A stretch of 64,000 nt of DNA from Tersicoccus solisilvae (GTDB lineage: Bacteria; Actinomycetota; Actinomycetes; Actinomycetales; Micrococcaceae). Positions 57,523 to 64,000 of the stretch are shown here, in pieces. The notes under the pieces were generated by a model. That model made no database searches. It was given only the letters and a program-made list of their open reading frames with translations, and was not told the DNA's origin. Numbering within the stretch: position 1 is the stretch's first letter; each line of letters opens with the position of its first letter. The DNA lies in NCBI RefSeq assembly GCF_014643255.1, contig NZ_BMJI01000002.1, positions 62,001 to 126,000 on the forward strand. Direction: 5' to 3'. Made by a program: the position numbers and the translations under genes.

Positions 57523-60024
57523 GTGAACACCGAGGCGCAGACCGCCCCCGACGCCCAGCCCACCGGCTGGGACTTCGCCACCCTGGAGGCGACCTGGGGT
57601 CCGTGGTGGGAGGAGCACGACGTGTTCGCCCCGGTCGACGACGGGTCGCGGGAACGCCGGTACGTGGCCGACATGTTCCCCTACCCCTCCGGGGACCTGC
57701 ACATGGGCCACGCGGAGGCCTTCGCGATGGGTGACGTCGTCGCCCGCTACTGGCGCCTGCGGGGCTACGACGTGCTGCACCCGATCGGGTGGGACTCCTT
57801 CGGCCTGCCCGCGGAGAACGCCGCGATCGCCCGGAACGCCCACCCGGCCGAGTGGACCTACGCGAACATCGCGACCCAGGCGGCCTCCTTCAAGCGGTAC
57901 GGGCTGAGCCTGGACTGGAGCCGGCGCCTGCACACGTCCGACCCCGAGTACTACCGGTGGACGCAGTGGCTGTTCCTGCAGCTGTACCGCCGCGGCCTGG
58001 CGTACCGGAAGAACTCGCCGGTCAACTGGTGCCCGAAGGACCAGACGGTGCTGGCCAACGAACAGGTCGTCAACGGCGCCTGCGAGCGGTGCGGCACCCC
58101 GGTGACGAAGAAGGCCCTGAACCAGTGGTACTTCCGGATCACCGACTACGCGGACCGGCTGCTGGACGACATGGACGCCCTGGCCGGGCACTGGCCCGAG
58201 CGGGTGCTGGCGATGCAGCGGAACTGGATCGGCCGGTCCACCGGCGCGCACGTCGACTTCGTCATCGAAGCAGCGGGTTCTGCTCCCGAGCGAAAGGTCA
58301 CGGTCTTCACCACCCGACCGGACACCCTGTACGGGGCCACGTTCTTCGTCGTCGCCGCGGACGCGGACCTGGCCACCGAGCTGGTCACGGACGAGCACGC
58401 GCAGATGCTCACCGCGTACCGCGAGGAGGTCAAGCACCTCTCCGACATCGAGCGGCAGGCCACCGACCGCACCAAGACCGGCGTGTTCCTGGGCCGGTAC
58501 GCGGTCAACCCGCTCAGCGGGGAGCGGATCCCGGTGTGGGCGGCCGACTACGTGCTGGCCGACTACGGCACCGGCGCGATCATGGCCGTGCCCGCGCACG
58601 ACCAGCGCGACCTGGACTTCGCCCGCACCTTCGACCTGCCGGTCCGGGCCGTCGTCGACACCGGCGACGAGGACCCGGCCGTGACCGGCATCGCGACCGC
58701 CGGCGACGGCACGCTGATCAACTCCGGGCCGCTGGACGGCCTGGCCAAGGCCGAGGCGATCGCCCGCGCCGTCGAGCTGGTCGGGGAGGCCGGCACCGGT
58801 GAGGCGACCGTCAACTACCGGCTGCGGGACTGGCTGCTGTCCCGGCAGCGGTTCTGGGGCGCCCCGATCCCGATCATCCACTGCGAGACGTGCGGCGAGG
58901 TGCCCGTGCCGGACGAGGCGCTGCCGGTGCGGCTGCCCGACGACATGCGCGGGGCGGACCTGGCGCCGCAGGGCCAGTCCCCGCTGGCGTCCAACGAGGC
59001 GTGGGTGCGCGTGGACTGCCCCGCCTGCGGCGGTGAGGCGCGCCGGGACACCGACACGATGGACACCTTCGTCGACTCGTCCTGGTACGTGCTGCGCTAC
59101 ACGTCGCCGCACGACACCGAGGCGGCGTTCGACCCCGAGGCGGTGCGCCGGTGGGCTCCCGTCGACCAGTACGTGGGCGGCGTCGAGCACGCCATCCTGC
59201 ATCTGCTGTACAGCCGGTTCATCACCAAGGTGCTGCACGACGAGGGCCTGCTCGACTTCACCGAGCCGTTCACGGCGCTGCTGAACCAGGGTCAGGTGCT
59301 CAACGGCGGCCGGGCGATGAGCAAGTCGCTGGGCAACGGTGTGGACCTGGGCCAGCAGCTGGACCGGTACGGCGTCGACGCCATCCGGCTGACCATGGTG
59401 TTCGCCTCCCCGCCCGAGGACGACGTGGACTGGGCGGATGTGTCCCCTGCCGGGTCGGCGAAGTTCCTGGCCCGGGCGTGGCGGTTGGCGTCCGACGTGG
59501 CGTCCCCGGTGGGCGCCGACCCGGCCGCCGGTGACCGGGCGCTGCGGGCCGTCACCCACCGCACCGTCGCGGACGCGGCGGCCCTGTTGGACGACCACAA
59601 GTTCAACGTCGTCGTCGCCCGCACCATGGAGCTGGTCAACGCGACCCGGAAGGCGATCGACGCCGGCCCGGGCGCCGGCGACCCCGCGGTGCGCGAGGCC
59701 GCCGAGGCGGTGGCGATCCTGCTGAGCCTGGTCGGCCCGTACACCGCCGAGGACATGTGGCACCGGCTCGGGCACGACGGCCCGGTCAACCAGGCCGCGT
59801 GGCCGACCGTGGACGAGTCACTGCTGGTGCAGCAGACCGTGACCGCCGTCGTCCAGGTCGCCGGCAAGGTCCGGGACCGGCTCGAGGTGCCCGTCGACAT
59901 CGGCGAGGACGAGCTGCGCGAGCGGGCCCTGGCCGCGGACGGGGTGACGCGGTCCCTGGACGGCCGCGGGGTGCGCACGGTCATCGTGCGGGCACCGAAG
60001 CTCGTCAACATCGTCCCGGCCTGA
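57523..60024 (+). CDS. leuS: Leucine--tRNA ligase
   Basis: This class Ia synthetase charges tRNA-Leu and edits mischarged products. The 833-residue product has the HIGH-type motif [13 protein letters not shown] (about 60) and [13 protein letters not shown]. The CP1 editing domain follows with [16 protein letters not shown] and the specificity Asp region [21 protein letters not shown] zinc-like Cys pair CETCGE/CPACGG, the KMSKS-type motif AMSKSLGNG (about 598) and the anticodon-binding C-terminus complete it. The GTG at 57523 is chosen; a GTG at 57514 directly after GAAGGA is a close alternative. It lies behind a probable transcription attenuator. Confidence 0.95.
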   Translation: MNTEAQTAPDAQPTGWDFATLEATWGPWWEEHDVFAPVDDGSRERRYVADMFPYPSGDLHMGHAEAFAMGDVVARYWRLRGYDVLHPIGWDSFGLPAENAAIARNAHPAEWTYANIATQAASFKRYGLSLDWSRRLHTSDPEYYRWTQWLFLQLYRRGLAYRKNSPVNWCPKDQTVLANEQVVNGACERCGTPVTKKALNQWYFRITDYADRLLDDMDALAGHWPERVLAMQRNWIGRSTGAHVDFVIEAAGSAPERKVTVFTTRPDTLYGATFFVVAADADLATELVTDEHAQMLTAYREEVKHLSDIERQATDRTKTGVFLGRYAVNPLSGERIPVWAADYVLADYGTGAIMAVPAHDQRDLDFARTFDLPVRAVVDTGDEDPAVTGIATAGDGTLINSGPLDGLAKAEAIARAVELVGEAGTGEATVNYRLRDWLLSRQRFWGAPIPIIHCETCGEVPVPDEALPVRLPDDMRGADLAPQGQSPLASNEAWVRVDCPACGGEARRDTDTMDTFVDSSWYVLRYTSPHDTEAAFDPEAVRRWAPVDQYVGGVEHAILHLLYSRFITKVLHDEGLLDFTEPFTALLNQGQVLNGGRAMSKSLGNGVDLGQQLDRYGVDAIRLTMVFASPPEDDVDWADVSPAGSAKFLARAWRLASDVASPVGADPAAGDRALRAVTHRTVADAAALLDDHKFNVVVARTMELVNATRKAIDAGPGAGDPAVREAAEAVAILLSLVGPYTAEDMWHRLGHDGPVNQAAWPTVDESLLVQQTVTAVVQVAGKVRDRLEVPVDIGEDELRERALAADGVTRSLDGRGVRTVIVRAPKLVNIVPA

Positions 60025-60060
60025 GCCGGCGGACGTGACCGGCAGCGGGGGACGGTCCGC

Positions 60061-60969
60061 GTGAACGTCTCCGGGCGCGGGTCAGTGCCGCCGGTGGCCG
60101 TGGTCACCGACGCCGCCGCCGGCCTGCCCGACGACCTGCGCGCCTCCCTGGAGACCGAGCACGGGCTGATCGTGCTGGACCTGCCGGTGACCGTGGACGG
60201 CGTCCCCCTGCCGCCGGGCCCGCCGACCGCGCTGGAGCTCGCCCTGGCGTCGGGCCGTCCCGTGGCCACCTCCCGGCCGTCGCCCGGCGCCGTGGAGGCC
60301 GTGTACCGGCGCCTGGCCGAGGCGGGGCACGACCACATCGTCTCGATCCACCTCTCCTCGGGACTGTCCGGCACCGTCGACTCCGCCCGCTGGGCGGCCG
60401 GCCGCGTGCCCGTCCCCGTCTCGGTGATCGATTCCGGGACCGCCGGGATGGCACTGGGCTATGCCGTCCGCGACGCCTGCGCGGCGGCCGCCGCAGGGGC
60501 GACCCCCGGGGCGGTGGCGGCCGCCGCCCGCCGGACGTCCGAGCGGCACCGCGTGCGGTTCTACGTGCCCAGCCTCGAGACGCTGCGCCGCGGCGGCCGG
60601 GTCGGAGGTGCGGCCGCGTGGATCGGCGGGGTGCTCGCCATCAAGCCGCTGCTGCAGATCGCCGACGGCGTGGTGGTGCCCGTCGAGCGGATCCGCGCGG
60701 CCGCCCGGGCGGTCCGGCGGCTCGAGGCGCTGGCCGCGGCCGACCTCGCCGCGGCGCCGCCGTCCGCCGGCCGTGAGTGCGCGGTGCACCACTTCGGCAA
60801 CGTCGCCGAGGCCGAGGAGCTGGCGGAGCGGCTGACCGAACTCACGGGCGTGCGCCCGGTGGTCTCCCGCCTGCCGTCCGTGCTGGCCGCCCACGTCGGG
60901 CTCGGGGTGCTCGGCGTCGTCACCGGGCCGGCGGCTTCTCCCTCCCCAGGGCCACCGGACCGCGACTGA
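60061..60969 (+). CDS. DegV family protein
   Basis: DegV/FakB proteins bind a fatty acid and can present it to the kinase FakA for phosphorylation. The 302-residue product has the N-terminal VVTDAAAGLP, the fatty-acid pocket signature HLSSGLSGTVDSARWA, IDSGTAGMALGYAVRDA, and LRRGGRVGGAAAWIGGVLAIKPLLQ of the second domain. No fakA/DAK gene lies in this window, so use as FakB is unproven. GGGGGA lies upstream of the GTG. It sits between leuS and the com genes, the common actinobacterial arrangement. Confidence 0.9.
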   Translation: MNVSGRGSVPPVAVVTDAAAGLPDDLRASLETEHGLIVLDLPVTVDGVPLPPGPPTALELALASGRPVATSRPSPGAVEAVYRRLAEAGHDHIVSIHLSSGLSGTVDSARWAAGRVPVPVSVIDSGTAGMALGYAVRDACAAAAAGATPGAVAAAARRTSERHRVRFYVPSLETLRRGGRVGGAAAWIGGVLAIKPLLQIADGVVVPVERIRAAARAVRRLEALAAADLAAAPPSAGRECAVHHFGNVAEAEELAERLTELTGVRPVVSRLPSVLAAHVGLGVLGVVTGPAASPSPGPPDRD

Positions 60970-61015
60970 ATCCACAGTCGGGACTCGTCCGGCACCGGCC
61001 CGGTGGTGGGCTTCC

Positions 61016-61021
61016 TAGCGT
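61016..61021 (+). promoter_or_regulatory. -10 box TAGCGT of a leaderless comEA mRNA
   Basis: TAGCGT is followed by six bases and then the comEA ATG, so the transcript is probably leaderless. A CTGTGGATT on the minus strand at 60969-60977 lies further upstream and resembles the DnaA-like motif seen before rarA. Confidence 0.5.
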
Positions 61022-61027
61022 GGGGAC

Positions 61028-62329
61028 ATGCCCGATCCGCCGCCGCCGTCCCGGAAGGCGCTATTCCGCGACACACCATCCCGCGAGACACCGTCCCGCG
61101 AGACACCATCCCGCGAAACACGGTCCCGCGAGACGTGGGCGCGCGTGGACGGCGACGATGGTGACGTCACCCCCGAGGAGGAGTTCGGCTTCGCGCGTGG
61201 CATCGGGCGCCGGGGGAGGAGGAGCGCGGCCCTGATCCGGCAGGTCGGTGGCCGTGACGCGAGCGACGGAGTGGGCGAGCCGCCCGACGGCGAGGGCCTG
61301 GACCCATGGCCGGACGCGAACCGCGGTGATCATGTCGAGGACGCGTACGACGCGGATGACCGTGACACCGTGGTCGACGAGGGGGCCGTCGACGGGGTCG
61401 ACGGCGTCGGCGTGCTCGACGGCGACGGTCCCGCGACACGGTATCGCCGGCGTGCGGAGCGTGGCGGCGCACCGCGGGTGGTCTGGCGCATCGGCGCCGG
61501 GGCCGCCGCGGTCCTGGCGGTGATCGCGGTCGTGCTGGTGGTGCGGGCGCTCCTCGCCCCCGCCGCGGACATCAGCGTGCAGCCGGTGACGGCTGCCGGG
61601 GCCGCCGGCGCGGCGGCGACCGCGTCGCCGCCGGCGGGTTCGGCGCAGGCGGAGTCGTCGCCGGGATCGCCGTCGCCGGGATCACCGTCTCCAGGATCAC
61701 CGCCGCGCGGGCAGCAGACCGGGTCGCCGGCGGCGCCGGGCGCGCCCGGCGCCGCCGGGGACCCGGCCGCGGTGGCATCGGGTTCGACGGGCGAGAGCCG
61801 GGTGGTGGTCCACGTGACCGGAGCCGTGCGTCGGCCCGGCGTGGTCCGGGTGGCCCCGGGCGGTCGCGTCGCCGACGCCGTGGCGGCGGCGGGTGGGGCC
61901 CTGCCGGGGGCCCGCCTGGACGCGATCAACCTGGCCGCCCCGGCTCAGGACGGGACACAGATCCACGTGCCGGCCGCGGGCGAGGAGGCCACGAGCGGCG
62001 CGTCCGCGACGGTACCCGGCCCCGCGCCGGGCACCGGTGGGAACGAGGCAGGGGCAACCCCGAGTCCTGGTTCGGCGGCCGGTCCGGTGCCGGCGAGTCC
62101 GGGCGTCACCGGTCCGGGACCGGGCTCCGTGGCGGCACCGGTGAACATCAACACGGCCGACGTGGCCGGCCTGGACTCGCTTCCCCGGGTCGGTCCGGTG
62201 CTGGCACAGCGCATCGTCGCGTGGCGCACCGAGCACGGCCCATTCGGCGGCGTCGACGACCTGGATGCCGTGCCCGGCATCGGCGAGAAGATGATGGCCG
62301 ATCTGCGTCCGCTGGTGACGACGGGATGA
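61028..62329 (+). CDS. comEA: ComEA-like DNA-binding competence protein
   Basis: ComEA binds incoming DNA at the cell surface and passes it to the ComEC channel. The 433-residue product starts with a short repeat region (DTPSRETPSRETPSRET), an acidic cytoplasmic stretch, and one membrane helix (AAAVLAVIAVVLVVRALLAP, about 158-177). Outside come a Ser/Pro/Gly-rich linker, an SLBB domain (VVVHVTGAVRRPGVVRVAPG, about 258-320), a second linker, and a C-terminal helix-hairpin-helix pair. That pair shows NINTADVAGLDSLPRVGPVL and LDAVPGIGEKMM. The N-terminal repeats are unusual. The stop overlaps comEC in ATGA. Confidence 0.9.
   Translation: MPDPPPPSRKALFRDTPSRETPSRETPSRETRSRETWARVDGDDGDVTPEEEFGFARGIGRRGRRSAALIRQVGGRDASDGVGEPPDGEGLDPWPDANRGDHVEDAYDADDRDTVVDEGAVDGVDGVGVLDGDGPATRYRRRAERGGAPRVVWRIGAGAAAVLAVIAVVLVVRALLAPAADISVQPVTAAGAAGAAATASPPAGSAQAESSPGSPSPGSPSPGSPPRGQQTGSPAAPGAPGAAGDPAAVASGSTGESRVVVHVTGAVRRPGVVRVAPGGRVADAVAAAGGALPGARLDAINLAAPAQDGTQIHVPAAGEEATSGASATVPGPAPGTGGNEAGATPSPGSAAGPVPASPGVTGPGPGSVAAPVNINTADVAGLDSLPRVGPVLAQRIVAWRTEHGPFGGVDDLDAVPGIGEKMMADLRPLVTTG
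61063..61137 (+). repeat. 15-bp tandem repeat in the comEA 5' end
   Basis: Five units of 15 bases, consensus RTCCCGCGAGACACC, code for repeats of P-S-R-E-T or close variants. Because the unit is a multiple of three, copy changes would not break the frame. They lie in the cytoplasmic N-terminus of ComEA. Confidence 0.9.
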
Positions 62330-64000
62330 ACCGGCGAGCCGATCCTGCGTGGCGCCGGCTGGCCGAGGCGGCCAGCCGCGGTCCTGACCCGGGGGGAGCG
62401 GCGGCCGTGAGCGCGGGCGCGCCTACCCGGCCCGCCGCGCCTCGACCCCCTTCCGGGGAGCGGGACAGGGTGCGGGAACGAGCACGGGCGGTCCGGGCGC
62501 GGGAACCGGCGCGCGCGGTGGCCGACCGCGAGCGGCGCTGGGACCTGCGGTTGATCGCGCCGGCCGCGGTGATCTGGGCGGGCACCGCCACGGCCGTGAC
62601 GGTGCCGGATGCGGTGGGATGGGCCCTCGTCGCCGCCGCGGTGGCAGGAATCGCCGTGCTCGTCGTGGCACTGGTCGCGTCGGGCTCTCCTTCGCCTGTG
62701 CGGACACGACGGCGAGCGTCGCTGCTGGCCGGCGCCGCCCTGCTGCTCCTGGCCGGTGCGGCCCTCGGGACCGGGCGGATGGCTCACGACACGCAACGGG
62801 CCGGACCGATCGGCGCGGCCATCGTCGCGGGCCGCGCCGTGACCGCCGACCTGGTGGTGTCCGAGGAACCTCACCCGCTCCGGCCGGACGCCGGGACACC
62901 CCGGGACGCGCAGCTGCTGGTGCGGGGCACGATCACCGCGGCGACCGCCGCCGGTGCGCGCTTCTCCGCGTCGACGCCGGTGCTGGTCGTCGGCGACGAC
63001 CGGTGGAGGACCGTCCGGCCCGGGCAGACCGTGCGCGTCGCCGGCAGGCTCGCGGCAACCGCGCCCGGGGCACGGGAGGCGGCGTTCCTGCGCGCCAGTG
63101 CGCCGCCACGCGTCCTGGTCGCACCCGGACCGGGCGAGGACCTCGCCGCCACGATCCGATGGCAGCTGCGCGAGCGGAGCGCCGCGCGATCGCCGGATGC
63201 GGGGCAGCTCGTCCCGGGACTGGTGCTCGGCGACCGGACGCCCCTGGGCGAGGAGCTGCGCACCGTGATGCGCACCGCCTCCCTGACCCACCTGACCGCG
63301 GTGAGCGGCACCAACTGCACGATCGTCCTCGGCTGTGTGCTCGGCCTCGGGGTCCTCCTGCGTCTGCCCCGGTGGTCGCTCGTTCCCGGTGCGCTGGCCG
63401 CCTTGGCCGCGTTCGTGCTGGTGGTCGGGCCGGACCCGAGCGTGCTGCGGGCCGCGGTGATGGGCGCCGTCGGCGTCGTCGCCGTCATCTCGGGCCGGGG
63501 CCGGACGCCGGTCGCGATGCTGTGCACGGCGGTGGGAGTGCTCCTGCTGGTCGACCCGTACCTGGCGACGGCGCTCGGCTTCGCCCTGTCGGTGGTGGCG
63601 ACCGCTGCCCTGGTCGGGCTGTGCGGGCCGATCGGTGGCGCCGTGACCGCCCTGCTGCCCGCGGGGCCGGCGGCCCGAGTGCCCGTGCCGGTGATCCGAC
63701 TGATCGCCGCCCCGCTCGCGGCACAGCTCGCCTGCGCCCCGCTGCTCCTGCTCGTCCAGCCCGGCGTGAGCACCTGGGGGGTGGTGGCGAACGCGCTCGT
63801 GGCCCCGCTCGTTCCGGTGGTCACCGTGGCCGGGTCGACCGCCGTGCTGCTCGGGTCCGCGTGGGCACCGCTCGCGGCGCTCCCGCTGCAGGTCGCCGCG
63901 AGCGGAGCGGACGCCATCGCCGCCGTCGCCCGGACCGCGGCCGCGGCGCCCGCCGCCACACTCCCGTGGCCCGACGGCCCCGCCGGCGCGGCACTGCTGG
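62326..64000 (+). CDS. comEC: ComEC/Rec2 DNA-uptake channel, 3' end cut by window
   Basis: ComEC forms the membrane channel that takes up single-stranded DNA in natural competence. The frame starts at an ATG overlapping the comEA stop (ATGA) and stays open for 558 codons to the end of the window. It has a basic N-terminus, two or three first helices (LVAAAVAGIAVLVVALVA, LLAGAALLLLAGAALG), and an extracytoplasmic OB-like domain. The family core then follows with GLVLGDRTPLGEELRTVMR and HLTAVSGTNCTIVLG, and several more helices. The metallo-beta-lactamase-like C-terminal part lies beyond the window. Confidence 0.93.
   Translation, partial: MNRRADPAWRRLAEAASRGPDPGGAAAVSAGAPTRPAAPRPPSGERDRVRERARAVRAREPARAVADRERRWDLRLIAPAAVIWAGTATAVTVPDAVGWALVAAAVAGIAVLVVALVASGSPSPVRTRRRASLLAGAALLLLAGAALGTGRMAHDTQRAGPIGAAIVAGRAVTADLVVSEEPHPLRPDAGTPRDAQLLVRGTITAATAAGARFSASTPVLVVGDDRWRTVRPGQTVRVAGRLAATAPGAREAAFLRASAPPRVLVAPGPGEDLAATIRWQLRERSAARSPDAGQLVPGLVLGDRTPLGEELRTVMRTASLTHLTAVSGTNCTIVLGCVLGLGVLLRLPRWSLVPGALAALAAFVLVVGPDPSVLRAAVMGAVGVVAVISGRGRTPVAMLCTAVGVLLLVDPYLATALGFALSVVATAALVGLCGPIGGAVTALLPAGPAARVPVPVIRLIAAPLAAQLACAPLLLLVQPGVSTWGVVANALVAPLVPVVTVAGSTAVLLGSAWAPLAALPLQVAASGADAIAAVARTAAAAPAATLPWPDGPAGAALL

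Overview
This window is chromosomal DNA from a high-GC Gram-positive bacterium (Actinomycetota). The gene content and order point to the Micrococcales and look Micrococcaceae-like, but I cannot name a genus. Supporting signs are the very high GC, frequent GTG starts, TANNNT -10 boxes, several probable leaderless starts, an actinobacterial integration host factor, an actinobacterial-type PriA without helicase motifs, and the order ruvAB-yajC-secDF-relA ... alaS-ruvX-mltG-aroECKB-efp-nusB-pyrRBC-carAB-pyrF-mihF-gmk-rpoZ-coaBC-metK-priA. No tRNA, rRNA, CRISPR array, prophage or insertion sequence was seen. The window is almost entirely core genome.

Layout. 0-2 kb: ruvAB behind a LexA-type SOS box. 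2-8 kb: yajC-secD-secF (Sec export) and the bifunctional (p)ppGpp enzyme relA. 8-10.5 kb, minus strand: an AbiEi-like orphan and a DUF349 protein. 10.7-14 kb: hisS and aspS. 14-22.5 kb is the least conserved part. It holds two lipoprotein genes that are each broken by one single-base frameshift, a DUF222/HNH endonuclease gene whose start region is tandemly duplicated, a 34-bp tandem repeat, dtd, and a secreted esterase/glycerophosphodiesterase fusion with a possible PHO box. 22.7-25 kb: rarA and rpsD, the latter with a long structured leader. 25-34.8 kb: a tightly overlapping run DUF948-alaS-ruvX-mltG-aroE-aroC-aroK-aroB, then efp-nusB. 34.8-36.2 kb: a PrsW-like membrane protease on the minus strand. 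36.2-45.3 kb: the pyrimidine operon pyrR-pyrB-pyrC-(membrane protein)-carA-carB-pyrF, with a PyrR-binding motif in its leader. 45.5-51.8 kb: mihF, gmk, rpoZ, coaBC, metK, priA. 51.9-54.8 kb, minus strand: aldo/keto reductase, alpha/beta hydrolase, glycosyltransferase. 55-57.3 kb: glpF-glpK, whose channel gene has altered NPA motifs. 57.4-60 kb: leuS behind what looks like a classical leader-peptide attenuator. 60-64 kb: a DegV protein, comEA and the 5' part of comEC, which runs off the end.

How the genes work together. Most are linked by 1- to 10-base start/stop overlaps (ATGA, GTGA, TGATG), so translational coupling is the rule. The shikimate genes supply chorismate. The pyr operon makes UMP from bicarbonate, glutamine and aspartate but has no pyrD in this window. 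glpFK takes up and phosphorylates glycerol. comEA-comEC handle DNA uptake. The strongest non-coding observations are the leuS attenuator, the PyrR-binding motif, the SOS box at ruvA, the possible PHO box before the glycerophosphodiesterase and the rpsD leader. I found no clearly new multi-gene system; the regulatory leaders and the altered aquaglyceroporin are the best leads.
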